A stretch of DNA of 64,000 nucleotides, from contig NZ_FOYS01000007.1 of the NCBI RefSeq assembly GCF_900115785.1, positions 62,001 to 126,000 of the forward strand, written 5' to 3'. Every line of letters starts with the position of its first letter. Positions within the stretch are counted from its first letter, which is position 1. The DNA is from Halogeometricum limi. Its GTDB lineage: Archaea; Halobacteriota; Halobacteria; Halobacteriales; Haloferacaceae. Made by a program: the position numbers and the translations under genes. Of this stretch, positions 33,679 through 42,192 are shown piece after piece. The notes beneath the pieces were generated by a model that did no database searches, was not told where the DNA came from, and saw only the letters and a list, made by a program, of their open reading frames with translations.

Positions 33679-35061
33679 ATGACCCGCTCTCTCCCCCGCC
33701 GTCTCGCCCTCGGCTGTTCGGTCGCAGTCGGAGTCGCGCTGTTCTCTCGCCCCGCCCTCGCGCACGCCGGGTCGCTCGCCGGGTCGCTCCGCTCGGTTCC
33801 CGTCCCCTTCTGGCTCGTGCTCCTCTCCGGCGGCGGCGTCGTCGGCGTCTCCTTTCTGTTCTCCAGTTTCGTCACCGACGCGGAGACGCTGGACGCGTTG
33901 GCGCGGACCAGACTGCGCCTCGCTCTCGCCGCGGGACGATTCCGCGGACTGCTCCGGTGGGCAGGCGTGCCCGTCCTCGTCGTCGTCGTCTGGGCCGGAT
34001 TCGCGGGGCCGAGCGTCCCGCTCGTGAACCTCGCCGTCCTCGTCGTCTGGGTCGGTTGGTGGGCCGGGTTCACGATGCTCACCTACCTCGTCGTCGACCT
34101 CTGGCCCGTCGTGAACCCGTGGCGGACGCTCGCGGCGGCCGTTCGAGACGCGCTGTCTCGTGAGCCGTCGTCGCTCCCCGACCGATTGGGGTCGTGGCCG
34201 AGCGTCGTCGGCCTCCTCGTCCTCGTCTGGGTGGAAGTCGTGAGCCCCGTCGCCTCCGACCCGCCCGCTCTCGCCGTCGCCGTCCTCGCGTACACCGCCG
34301 TCACCGTCGCCGGCGCGGCGTGGTTCGGGTCGGCGTGGTTCGACCGCGTCGACCCCGTCTCGCGCGTCTTCCGGCTGTACGGCCTGCTCGCGCCGATTCA
34401 GCGGAGCGAGCGGGGACTCTCTCTGTCAGTCCCGGGGTCGGCGCTCGTCCGGTACCCCGAGTCGATGCGCGAGGACGACGCGGCGTTCGTCGTCGCCCTC
34501 CTCTGGGTGACGACGTACGACGGCTTCGTCGCCACCGTCGCGTGGCGGGGCGTTCGGGAGTCCGTCGCCGCCGTCGGCGTCCCCGGGTGGCTCCTCAGCC
34601 TCGCTCTCGCGTTCGTCGGCTTCGCCTGCTTTCTCGGCGTCTACCGCCTCGCCGCTCGACTCGCCCGTCGAACCGCGGACACCTACGTGACGGCCCGGTT
34701 CGTCGCCGGGTGGTTCGCGCCCGCCCTCGTCCCCATCGCCGCGGGCTACCACCTCGCGCACTTCCTCGGCTACCTACTCGGACTCTCGTCCGCGTTCGCC
34801 GCCGTCGTCTCCTCGCCGTTGTCGCCGCCGACGACGGTCCAACTGTTGCTGCTCCCGTCGTGGTTCGGCGCGGTTCAGTTGGCGCTCGTCGTCGGCGGTC
34901 ACCTCGTCGCCGTCTGGGTCGCGCACACGCGGTCGTTCGACGTGTTCCCCGGGCGACTCCAACCGCTCCGGAGCCAGTACCCGTTCGTCGCCGTCACCGT
35001 CCTCTACACGATGACCAGCCTGTGGGTCGTCGCCCAACCCGTCTCGCAGGCGCTCACCTAA
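33679..35061 (+). CDS. Polytopic membrane protein with cleavable-type signal, near the oxidase genes
   Basis: A 460-residue integral membrane protein with about 11 hydrophobic stretches. The N-terminus has a signal-like segment ending PALAHAGSLAGSL, reminiscent of CopC/CopD-type proteins where the mature chain begins with His-Ala. Motif-like stretches include WWAGFTMLTYLVVDLWPVVN (near 140), with conserved Trp/Pro, and HLAHFLGYLLGL near 370. Together with the preceding membrane protein and the following zinc-finger/TM protein it forms a close operon (14 and 3 nt gaps). Possible copper or heme handling for the terminal oxidase, but no ligand motif is proven. Confidence 0.72.
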   Translation: MTRSLPRRLALGCSVAVGVALFSRPALAHAGSLAGSLRSVPVPFWLVLLSGGGVVGVSFLFSSFVTDAETLDALARTRLRLALAAGRFRGLLRWAGVPVLVVVVWAGFAGPSVPLVNLAVLVVWVGWWAGFTMLTYLVVDLWPVVNPWRTLAAAVRDALSREPSSLPDRLGSWPSVVGLLVLVWVEVVSPVASDPPALAVAVLAYTAVTVAGAAWFGSAWFDRVDPVSRVFRLYGLLAPIQRSERGLSLSVPGSALVRYPESMREDDAAFVVALLWVTTYDGFVATVAWRGVRESVAAVGVPGWLLSLALAFVGFACFLGVYRLAARLARRTADTYVTARFVAGWFAPALVPIAAGYHLAHFLGYLLGLSSAFAAVVSSPLSPPTTVQLLLLPSWFGAVQLALVVGGHLVAVWVAHTRSFDVFPGRLQPLRSQYPFVAVTVLYTMTSLWVVAQPVSQALT

Positions 35062-35064
35062 CTC

Positions 35065-35352
35065 ATGCACACAGAGATTCACCCCGAGACCGATATCGCG
35101 CCGGACGAGACGCCCGTCGCGACGTGCCCGTACTGCGACCGACCGTTCAGAGCGACGCGACTGCGCGTGTTCCACGTCGCCGGCGCGCACGCGGACGTGT
35201 GGACGCCGGAAGAGAAGGCGGCGTACGAGGCGGCGCTGGAGGAAGAAGAGGACGAACTGTTCCTCTACCATCTGAAAGTCGTCACCGCACTCGGGAGTAT
35301 CTACGCGGTGTTCATCATCCTCGGCATAATCGGGTTCAGCATCGCCGGGTGA
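35065..35352 (+). CDS. C2H2-type zinc finger with a C-terminal membrane helix (DUF7410-like)
   Basis: A 95-residue protein. The segment TCPYCDRPF ... FHVAGAH gives a CxxC...H-x5-H zinc finger (about 20-40). Then an acidic helix EEKAAYEAALEEEEDELFLY and a single hydrophobic anchor near 69-93 (VTALGSIYAVFIILGIIGFS) follow. It begins 3 nt after the preceding stop, so it is translated with that membrane protein. The finger would lie on the cytoplasmic side. I recall this pattern as DUF7410, without certainty. A scaffold role for the oxidase is a guess. Confidence 0.76.
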   Translation: MHTEIHPETDIAPDETPVATCPYCDRPFRATRLRVFHVAGAHADVWTPEEKAAYEAALEEEEDELFLYHLKVVTALGSIYAVFIILGIIGFSIAG

Positions 35353-35397
35353 CAGCGGTGGCGACGGTGTCGCCGTCTCCCGCCGTCGACGGCCCGG

Positions 35398-35598
35398 TCA
35401 GTGCTCGGACTCCGCGCCCTCCGGACGCGGGACGCGGGCGATGTGCGCCGTCAGGATACCGACGCCGACGAGAACGACGATACCGCCCCCGGGGACGAAC
35501 GTCGTCGTGAGGCCGGCGTACTCGCCGTAGAGCAGTGCGAGGAGACCGACCACCATGAGAACCATCGCGATACCGAGCGTCAGCGCCTCTCCCTTCAT
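35398..35598 (-). CDS. Small two-helix membrane protein of the oxidase operon
   Basis: A 66-residue protein with two TM helices (about 3-23 and 33-52, IAMVLMVVGLLALLYGEY and GIVVLVGVGILTAHI) and an acidic tail. The start at the ATG before KGEALTLGI is the most likely. It is the last gene of the coxB-coxAC set, separated from the 74-residue protein by about 32 nt. Likely a minor oxidase subunit or an accessory; family not recognised. Confidence 0.7.
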   Translation of the reverse strand: MKGEALTLGIAMVLMVVGLLALLYGEYAGLTTTFVPGGGIVVLVGVGILTAHIARVPRPEGAESEH

Positions 35599-35630
35599 GC
35601 GCGTACTGTTACCACGAGACAGTATAAACG

Positions 35631-35855
35631 TCACTCCGTCTCCCCGCCCGACGCCGCGACGGCGACGAGGAGGAAGACGGCCAACGCGACGACGAGTCCG
35701 GGTGCGAAGACGATGGGCTTCGACACGGGTCCGCCCACGACGCGGAGCATCATCACCGTGATTCCGAGCGCCATCGGGGCCGAGAACAGCAGGGCGTAGC
35801 CCAGGACCGTGCGGTCGAGGCCGCCCACTGCGGCGGTTCGGGCGTTCGTACTCAT
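35631..35855 (-). CDS. Small membrane protein of the oxidase operon
   Basis: A 74-residue protein with two hydrophobic segments (about 18-40 and 48-68, YALLFSAPMALGITVMMLR and FAPGLVVALAVFLLVAV). Its ATG overlaps the end of the subunit IV gene by 4 nt, so translation is coupled. Both the size and the position suggest a minor oxidase subunit. No metal ligand is visible. Open frames upstream in the same frame are shadows of subunit IV. Confidence 0.7.
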   Translation of the reverse strand: MSTNARTAAVGGLDRTVLGYALLFSAPMALGITVMMLRVVGGPVSKPIVFAPGLVVALAVFLLVAVAASGGETE

Positions 35856-36112
35856 AGGATGGAGTACGACGCCGCGAACGTCAGCGCCAGCGCCGCCGCG
35901 AGGCCGATACCGATGAGATAGGTGACGGAGCGCGGTTCCCATCGCAGATGCTGGAAGTAGGCGGCGACGAGTATCGCCTTCGCCGCCGACAGCACCATGA
36001 TGAGGCCGAACGCCGTCCAGTACTCCAACCCGGCGAACTCCACCAGCACCTGAATCGTCGCCGAGACGAACAACACCACGTAGATTATCGTGTAGAACTT
36101 TGTGTTGACCAT
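35852..36112 (-). CDS. Cytochrome c oxidase subunit IV (COX4/CyoD-like)
   Basis: An 86-residue three-helix membrane subunit of the heme-copper oxidase. Helices lie near 6-23, 31-53 and 62-84; the second carries FGLIMVLSAAKAILVAAYFQ followed by HLRWEPR, the characteristic block of prokaryotic subunit IV. It starts about 12 nt after the coxAC stop and overlaps the next gene by 4 nt. Subunit IV stabilises the subunit I core in bacterial oxidases. Confidence 0.86.
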   Translation of the reverse strand: MVNTKFYTIIYVVLFVSATIQVLVEFAGLEYWTAFGLIMVLSAAKAILVAAYFQHLRWEPRSVTYLIGIGLAAALALTFAASYSIL

Positions 36113-36123
36113 TTTCTGTCACC

Positions 36124-38847
36124 TCACAGGATGTAGAACAGCGGGAAGAGGAACAGCCAGACGATGTCGACGAAGTGCCAGTAGAGGCCGAAGTACTCCA
36201 CCGAACTGTTGTCCTCCAGGTACGCGCCCCGCATCGCGCGCGCGATGAGATACAGCGTGACTATCAGTCCGACGATGACGTGCGCGGCGTGCAACCCCGT
36301 CGTGAGGAAGAACGTCGACGCGCGGATGTTCGAGGAGAGCCACAGTCCCTCGTGGAACAGGTGGTCCCACTCGATGCCCTTGTTGACGAGGAAGCCCACG
36401 CCGAGGACGAACGTCGTCGTCAGACTGGCGACGAGTCCCCACTTGTTCTTCTTCTCGGCGGCGACGAGTGCGAGGACGACGGTGAAACTACTCGTCAACA
36501 GTAGGTAGGTGTTCATCAGACCCGGAATCGGGTTCGACGGGATTGGCTCCCACGCCGTCCACCCGAACGCGACGCGGGTGAACACGTACGCGCCGATGAA
36601 GCCGCCGAACAGCACCACGTCCGAGGCGAGGAATATCCACATCCCCACCTTTCCGTACTCCAGGTCGCCGAACGGCCACGTCTCGCCGTCGACGAGTTCC
36701 GGGCCGGTGAACGGTTCGAGCGCCATCGCGACGAGTGAGCCGAGCGTGACGACACTGCCGAGGACGGTGAGGGAGACGTAGACGCTCCCCATCATCCCTT
36801 CGGGGAAGGCGGCGTCCTGCATCCCGGAGAGGCCGACGAACAGCAGGAACGTCCCGACGCCGACGACGAACGGCCAGATGCTCGCGTGACTCGCGTGGTG
36901 GTCGTCGTGGTCGTGGTCCGTCGGCGTCGCCGTCGCGGACGCGGTGACGCCACCGTCGGAGCGAACCTCCGACGAGTCTCGCAGACAGTCAGTCTGCTCA
37001 CCACCGTCGGAGCGAACCTCCGACGAACCGCCGTCCGTCGCGGTGCCGCCCTCGATGGCGCGGCGTTCGCTCCGGAACGCGAGCGACCCGTCGCGGTACG
37101 TCGGCAGACCCGGGAAGTTCTCCAACGGCGGCGGCGAGGGGACGGCCCACTCCGCCGTCGTCGCGAACTCCCAGGGGTTGTCGCCGACCGGTTCGCCGGA
37201 GAACGCGCTCTTCGCCAGGTTGTAGAACATGATGGTGAACGACAATCCGAGGACGAACGCGCCGATGGTCGCGAGTTGGTGCCACGGAATCAGCGCGGGC
37301 GCGTAGTCGAACACGCGGCGCGGCGTCTCCCAGGCGACGAACAGCGGGAAGTACAGCAGGTTGAACCCGACGAAGTAGATGGCGAAGTGGAGTTTGCCGA
37401 GGAACTCGTCGTACATTCGTCCGGTTATCTTCGGGAACCAGTAGTACAACCCGCCGACGAGCGCCGTCACGCCGCCGACCATCACGTAGTGGAAGTGCGC
37501 GACGACCCAGTAGGTGCCGCGGAACTCGTAGTCGAGCACGATAGCGCCGAGGAAGACGCCCGTGATTCCGCCGATGATGAACAGCAAGAGCGCGCCGAAC
37601 ACGAACAGGAACGGCGTCTTGAACTGTATCTTCCCCTTCAGCATCGTGTAGATGAGCGCGAACACCATCAGGTCGAACGGCAGCGAGATGCCGATGGTGG
37701 TGATCATAAAGAGCGTCTTTATCTGGAGGTTGATGGTCGTGAGGAACATGTGGTGCATCCAGACGACGAAGCTCTGGAGCGCCACCAAGACCATCGCCGC
37801 GATGAACCACTTTCTCCCGACGATGCGGCGGCCGGTGAACGTCTGGAACACCTCGGCCATCACGCCCAACGCGGGGAAGAAGACGATGTACACCTCGGGG
37901 TGACCGAAGAACCAGAACAGGTGCGCCCAGAGCATCGACCCGGCGGGCGACTCTAAGGTGAAGTACGTCGTTCCGAGCAGTCGGTCAGACGAGAGGATGA
38001 TGAGCGCCGCCAGCAACGCGGCGAACGCGAACAGCATCATCCAGACGGTGAGGAGGATAGACCACGTGAAGAGGGGCAGTCGCCGGAGCGTCAACCCCTC
38101 CGCCCGCATCTTGTGCATCGACGTGAGGAAGTTCACGGAGGAGACGGTGACGCTGGCGACGAACAGCGTGAGCGCCAACACCGCCGTGCTCGCCCCCACG
38201 TCGGGCGTGAACGTCGGCACGTTCAGCGGCGCGTACATCGTCCACCCGCCCGCGAACGTCCCCCCTTGGAAGAACGAGACGCCGAACAGGATGCCCGAGA
38301 ACAGGTAGAGCCAGTAGGAGAGGGCGTTCAGTCGCGGGAACGCGAGGTCTTTCGCCCCTATCTGTAAGGGGACGATGTAGTTCGCGAAGCCGAACGCGAA
38401 CGGCGAGAGGAACCAGAACACCATGATGAGGCCGTGCGCGGAAACGGCCTGATTGTACGCCAACGGTTCGAGCACCGTCGTTGTCGGCGTCCGCGGGGCC
38501 CACAGTTGGATGCGGAGCAACCACGCGAGGACGCCGCCGAGGACGAGGAAGAACAGCGACGTGACGATGTAGAGGATGCCCACGTCCTTGTGGTTGGTCG
38601 TGACGAACCAGCGGCGAATCGTTCCCATGCCGGGGAAGTCGTGGTCCGAGTCGTCCTCGTAGTCGGCCTTCCGCGCGGGAACGGTCAGTTCGGTGCCGAC
38701 GGCCGTCCCACCGTCCGAGTGGACGTCCGTCCCGCCGTCGGACTCAACGGCCGTTCCACCGTCGGGTCGGCGGTCCGTCGCGTCGGACCGCACGTCCGAC
38801 TCGTCTCGGCTCTCGGTTCTGTCGTCGTTTGGACTCTCGTCGGTCAT
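36124..38847 (-). CDS. Fused terminal oxidase subunits I and III (CoxA-CoxC)
   Basis: Catalytic subunit of an A-type heme-copper oxygen reductase fused to subunit III, 907 residues. After an acidic repeat-rich N-terminus (1-70), the CoxA part has His138 (SAHGLIM, low-spin heme), CuB ligand His316 with Tyr320 and the gating Glu318 (GHPEVYIVF), the HHMF pair (365-366), and HFHYVM with heme ligands His451/His453. A linker of about 65 residues (590-655), Asp/His-rich and containing two identical SSEVRSDGG units, leads to the subunit III domain (about 655-907). It overlaps coxB by 4 nt. It pumps protons while reducing O2 at the cell membrane. Confidence 0.92.
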   Translation of the reverse strand: MTDESPNDDRTESRDESDVRSDATDRRPDGGTAVESDGGTDVHSDGGTAVGTELTVPARKADYEDDSDHDFPGMGTIRRWFVTTNHKDVGILYIVTSLFFLVLGGVLAWLLRIQLWAPRTPTTTVLEPLAYNQAVSAHGLIMVFWFLSPFAFGFANYIVPLQIGAKDLAFPRLNALSYWLYLFSGILFGVSFFQGGTFAGGWTMYAPLNVPTFTPDVGASTAVLALTLFVASVTVSSVNFLTSMHKMRAEGLTLRRLPLFTWSILLTVWMMLFAFAALLAALIILSSDRLLGTTYFTLESPAGSMLWAHLFWFFGHPEVYIVFFPALGVMAEVFQTFTGRRIVGRKWFIAAMVLVALQSFVVWMHHMFLTTINLQIKTLFMITTIGISLPFDLMVFALIYTMLKGKIQFKTPFLFVFGALLLFIIGGITGVFLGAIVLDYEFRGTYWVVAHFHYVMVGGVTALVGGLYYWFPKITGRMYDEFLGKLHFAIYFVGFNLLYFPLFVAWETPRRVFDYAPALIPWHQLATIGAFVLGLSFTIMFYNLAKSAFSGEPVGDNPWEFATTAEWAVPSPPPLENFPGLPTYRDGSLAFRSERRAIEGGTATDGGSSEVRSDGGEQTDCLRDSSEVRSDGGVTASATATPTDHDHDDHHASHASIWPFVVGVGTFLLFVGLSGMQDAAFPEGMMGSVYVSLTVLGSVVTLGSLVAMALEPFTGPELVDGETWPFGDLEYGKVGMWIFLASDVVLFGGFIGAYVFTRVAFGWTAWEPIPSNPIPGLMNTYLLLTSSFTVVLALVAAEKKNKWGLVASLTTTFVLGVGFLVNKGIEWDHLFHEGLWLSSNIRASTFFLTTGLHAAHVIVGLIVTLYLIARAMRGAYLEDNSSVEYFGLYWHFVDIVWLFLFPLFYIL
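36950..36975. repeat. 26-bp palindromic repeat, copy 1, in the coxAC linker
   Basis: Identical to the copy at 37001. Each contains a hairpin GTCGGAG-CGAAC-CTCCGAC (7-bp arms, 5-nt loop) and is in frame, coding for SSEVRSDGG in the linker between CoxA and CoxC. Confidence 0.8.
37001..37026. repeat. 26-bp palindromic repeat, copy 2, in the coxAC linker
   Basis: Perfect second copy, 51 nt from the first. The spacer holds another small dyad, GCAGAC-AGTCA-GTCTGC. The 51-nt period is a multiple of three, so the frame is kept. Confidence 0.8.
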
Positions 38848-39590
38848 AGTGAGACACGCTCCTGTGTGGTGTTCGACGTGCTGTTCGACCCGCCGGTGGT
38901 CTCGTACCACGCCTCGTACTCCTCGGGTTCCATGACGACCACGGTGGCCCGCATGAACGAGTGGCCGGACCCGCAGAGTTCGTAGCACTGTGCGCTGTAG
39001 TTACCCGTCTCCTCGGCGCGGAACCACGTCTCCGTCTCCGTGCCGGGGATGGCGTCCGTCTTCACCCGCAACTCGGGGATGCCGAAGTTGTGGAACACGT
39101 CGTCGGAGGTGACGACGAGTCTCACGGACTGGTTCTGCGGGACGCGGAGCGTCCCGTCCTCGGCGTAGCCGTTCGGGTAGACGAACCGCCACCCGAACTG
39201 GTAGCCCTCGACGCGGACCTCCATCGTGTCCTCAGCTTGCGGGCCCTCCTCGACGAAAAGCAGCGTCCCGTACGTCCACGAGACGAGAGAGACGACGACG
39301 ACGGTGCTCAACAGAAACGAGGTGAACAGTTTCTTGCCGCCGCCCCCGCCCGTGGGGAGTTCGCCGAGCACCGGCCTGTCGACGTCCAGGTCGCTGCCGC
39401 GCCCGCTTCCGACGCGGTACTTGTACGCGTTGTACAGCATGTACCCGATGACGACGACGCCGACGAGTGTCCCGAGGACCAGAAACACCTCGAAGATACG
39501 CTCGAAGACGAACGCGCGCGTCCCTCGCGGGACGATACCGGTCTGGAGGACGTGAGCCGACAGTTCGTCACGCACGGTAACAATAAACAT
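38844..39590 (-). CDS. coxB: Terminal oxidase subunit II (CuA)
   Basis: Subunit II of the heme-copper oxidase, 248 residues. Two TM helices lie at about 30-57 and 85-112. The extracellular cupredoxin domain carries the binuclear CuA site: the His in SDDVFHNFGI (near 165), then the cluster CYELCGSGHSFM (near 202-213) giving two Cys, His and Met. The start is the ATG before FIVTVRDEL; a GTG two codons earlier is possible. A strong TATA box lies at 39611-39622. It is the first gene of the oxidase operon and receives electrons from a blue-copper protein or cytochrome. Ends in a Ser/Thr/Asn-rich tail. Confidence 0.93.
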   Translation of the reverse strand: MFIVTVRDELSAHVLQTGIVPRGTRAFVFERIFEVFLVLGTLVGVVVIGYMLYNAYKYRVGSGRGSDLDVDRPVLGELPTGGGGGKKLFTSFLLSTVVVVSLVSWTYGTLLFVEEGPQAEDTMEVRVEGYQFGWRFVYPNGYAEDGTLRVPQNQSVRLVVTSDDVFHNFGIPELRVKTDAIPGTETETWFRAEETGNYSAQCYELCGSGHSFMRATVVVMEPEEYEAWYETTGGSNSTSNTTQERVSL

Positions 39591-39610
39591 GGACACACCT
39601 GTTGCTAATT

Positions 39611-39622
39611 ATTATTTATACT
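39611..39622 (-). promoter_or_regulatory. TATA box of the cox operon
   Basis: On the minus strand TATAAATAAT is centred about 26 nt before the coxB ATG (39590). This is a near-ideal archaeal TATA box in an unusually AT-rich stretch, and suggests a strong, leaderless operon promoter. Confidence 0.65.
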
Positions 39623-39725
39623 ATTTATCTATTTCGCGGATGTCACTAGCGAACAGAGAGACACGCGAGAGAGACGGAGAGCGGAAACGAGGAACGGAGA
39701 GTCGACAGTCAGGAGACGAGACGGT

Positions 39726-40244
39726 TCAGACCTGGTGCTGGGGGATGCCCGTCGTGCGGTGGAGGACGGTGCCGAGAGTCAGGCCGTACACCCAGTGGGC
39801 GACGAGCGAAGAGACGAGGTACGACGCGACGACGAGGAGGCCGCCCTCCGGCCAGAACGCCGGGGCGAACCCCGTCCAGAAGAACGTCGCGAACGTCGCA
39901 CCGCGGAGGTATCGCGGTTCCTCCGGCGGGAGGAACGCCCCGAGGACGAGGAACGTCAACGGGAGGGCGACGGTGCCGCCGAACCCGAAGAGTAAGATAC
40001 CGAGCGTCAGCGTCGGTTGGAGACCGAAGAACGCGGCGAAACCGGCGAACTCGGTTATCGGCGTCGTCTGAAACAGACCCAGCAGTTCGGGGACGCCCAC
40101 CAAGATGGGCATCATGAACACGGTGCCGACGAACCCGCCGAACATCGCCATCGCGACGACGCGGGCGGTGATGGGTATCTCGAAACTCTCGACTATCGAC
40201 TCCTCTACCGTCGTCACCTCTCGCTCCGCTAGTTCGCTACTCAT
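39726..40244 (-). CDS. DUF6789-family membrane protein
   Basis: A 172-residue polytopic protein with four hydrophobic segments (about 27-53, 66-92, 96-108 and 140-160: VVAMAMFGGFVGTVFMMPIL, FFGLQPTLTLGILLFGFGG). A recognisable DUF6789-type Gly-rich first helix follows a charged N-terminus. Read from memory, this family occurs beside haloarchaeal terminal oxidases. It is immediately upstream of coxB but has its own TATA-like element about 33 nt before the ATG. Probably an accessory of respiration; no ligands seen. Confidence 0.78.
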   Translation of the reverse strand: MSSELAEREVTTVEESIVESFEIPITARVVAMAMFGGFVGTVFMMPILVGVPELLGLFQTTPITEFAGFAAFFGLQPTLTLGILLFGFGGTVALPLTFLVLGAFLPPEEPRYLRGATFATFFWTGFAPAFWPEGGLLVVASYLVSSLVAHWVYGLTLGTVLHRTTGIPQHQV

Positions 40245-40356
40245 GGTATTCGTTCACATCCTACACAGCGAACCATTATAAACTATTACATAGAGAGGCT
40301 GATATTCGGAGCGGAGAGCGCGTAGTCTTTTACCCCGGCCCCGCCACCGACTCAGC

Positions 40357-40905
40357 ATGTACGAAGTGGAGGTCAAACTCCCCGCAGACCACGAGACGGT
40401 GCGGGCGCGACTCGCCGAGACGGACGCCGTCCACGACGCGCGTGTCACGCAGGTAGATACGTACTACGGCGCGCCGCACCGCGACTTCGCGGAGACGGAC
40501 GAAGCGCTCAGACTCCGTCGCGAGACGCACCGCACCGACGGCGAGGCGGACGAGACGACGACGAAGATGACGTACAAGGGACCCCTCGTGGACGCCGAGT
40601 CGAAGACGCGGACGGAACACGAGACGGCCGTCGCGGACGACGAGAGCGCGATGGGCATCCTCTCGGGACTCGGCTTCGACCCCGTCGCCACCGTCGAGAA
40701 AGACCGAGACTTCTACAGTCTCGACGGCTACACCGTCACGCTCGACGCGGTGACCGGACTGGGCGAGTTCGTCGAAGTCGAGACGGAGACGGAGGACGGA
40801 ATAGACGCCGCCCGCGAGGGCGCGTTCGCCGTCCTCCGCGAGTTGGAGTTGGACCCGGACGACCAGATTCGGACCTCGTATCTCTCGCTCCTCCTCGACG
40901 AGTGA
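40357..40905 (+). CDS. CYTH-domain protein (class IV adenylate cyclase / triphosphatase type)
   Basis: A 182-residue CYTH enzyme. The N-terminal YEVEVKL is the ExExK signature, and the beta-barrel basic residues follow (ALRLRRETHR, TKMTYKGP, then EKDRDFYSLDG and EFVEVETE with acidic metal ligands). The family hydrolyses triphosphates such as thiamine triphosphate or inorganic triphosphate, or makes cAMP; CyaB-type annotation is usual for archaeal members. Because the polyphosphate kinase gene lies nearby, a polyphosphate/triphosphate role is attractive, but that is inference. The start was set at the first ATG. Confidence 0.88.
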   Translation: MYEVEVKLPADHETVRARLAETDAVHDARVTQVDTYYGAPHRDFAETDEALRLRRETHRTDGEADETTTKMTYKGPLVDAESKTRTEHETAVADDESAMGILSGLGFDPVATVEKDRDFYSLDGYTVTLDAVTGLGEFVEVETETEDGIDAAREGAFAVLRELELDPDDQIRTSYLSLLLDE

Positions 40906-40986
40906 CGACGTATATAACTTTCAGTAATTAGAGACGCCTCGATTTTTTCCGTAAGTTATAGCACGCCGTGCGGCGGAGGATGGGTA

Positions 40987-42192
40987 ATGACCGAGCGGAA
41001 CATCAAGATCGAGGCGGTCGAACGACTCGCCGTCGAAGATCAGAGCGTCGAAATCGTCGAGCGGAAGGGTATCGGTCACCCCGACTCTATCGCCGACGGC
41101 ATCGCAGAGAGCGTCTCCCGAGCGCTCTCGAACCTCTATCTCGACCGTGTCGGGAAGGTCCTCCACTACAACACCGACGAGACGCAACTCGTCGCCGGCG
41201 AGTCCTCGCCCGCCTTCGGCGGCGGCGAGGTCATCGAACCCATCTACATCCTCCTCGTGGGCCGCGCGACGAAGAAGTACGACGGAGAGAAACTCCCCGT
41301 CGACGCCGTCGCACTCGAGGCCGCACGCGACTACCTCGCCGAGAACATCCCCGAACTGGAGTTCGGCACGGACGTCATCGTCGACGTGAAACTCGGCGAA
41401 GGCTCCGGCGACCTCCAAGACGTGTTCGGCGAGGACAACGTGGAAGTCCCGATGTCGAACGACACCTCGTTCGGCGTCGGCCACGCGCCCCTCACCGAGA
41501 CCGAGAGCATCGTCCTGAACGTCGAACGGCAACTCAACGGCCCCTACGCCGAGCGACACCCGTATCTCGGTCCCGACGTGAAGGTGATGGGCAAGCGCGA
41601 GGACGACCAGATAGACATCACCGTCGCCGCCGCGATGGTGGACGCGCACATCGCCGACATCGGCGAGTACAAAGACGCCGTCGAACACGTCCGCGGCTAC
41701 GTCTCCGACGTGGCTCGAGAGTACACCGACCGCGACGTGAACGTCGACGTGAACACCGCCGACGACTACGACGACGGCTCTATCTACCTCACCGTCACCG
41801 GCACGAGCGCGGAGATGGGCGACGACGGGTCCGTCGGCCGCGGGAACCGCGCGAACGGCCTCATCACGCCGAACCGACCGATGAGCATGGAAGCCACCTC
41901 CGGAAAGAACCCGGTCAACCACATCGGGAAGATATACAACCTCCTCTCGACGGACATCGCGGAGTCCGTCGTCGCCGACGTCGAGGGCATCCGCGACCTG
42001 CAGGTCCGACTCCTCTCGCAGATCGGTCGCCCCATCGACGAACCGCACGTCGCCGACGCGAAAGTCGTCACCGAGGACGGCGTCGAACTCTCCGACATCG
42101 AAGCCGACGTGCAGGCCATCATCGACGAAAAACTGGCCGACGTGACGAACGTCACCCGTCGCGTCATCGACGGTGAACTGACGACGTTCTAG
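40987..42192 (+). CDS. mat: Archaeal S-adenosylmethionine synthetase
   Basis: Archaeal-type methionine adenosyltransferase, 401 residues, making SAM from methionine and ATP. Signatures of the archaeal family are [19 protein letters not shown] near 20-38, [16 protein letters not shown] near 63, [19 protein letters not shown] near 281 and [17 protein letters not shown] near 302. No relation to bacterial MetK length or motifs. A purine-rich GGCGGAGGAT lies just upstream of the ATG and could serve as a ribosome-binding site. It converges with polyphosphate kinase, and their stops overlap by 4 nt. Confidence 0.95.
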   Translation: MTERNIKIEAVERLAVEDQSVEIVERKGIGHPDSIADGIAESVSRALSNLYLDRVGKVLHYNTDETQLVAGESSPAFGGGEVIEPIYILLVGRATKKYDGEKLPVDAVALEAARDYLAENIPELEFGTDVIVDVKLGEGSGDLQDVFGEDNVEVPMSNDTSFGVGHAPLTETESIVLNVERQLNGPYAERHPYLGPDVKVMGKREDDQIDITVAAAMVDAHIADIGEYKDAVEHVRGYVSDVAREYTDRDVNVDVNTADDYDDGSIYLTVTGTSAEMGDDGSVGRGNRANGLITPNRPMSMEATSGKNPVNHIGKIYNLLSTDIAESVVADVEGIRDLQVRLLSQIGRPIDEPHVADAKVVTEDGVELSDIEADVQAIIDEKLADVTNVTRRVIDGELTTF

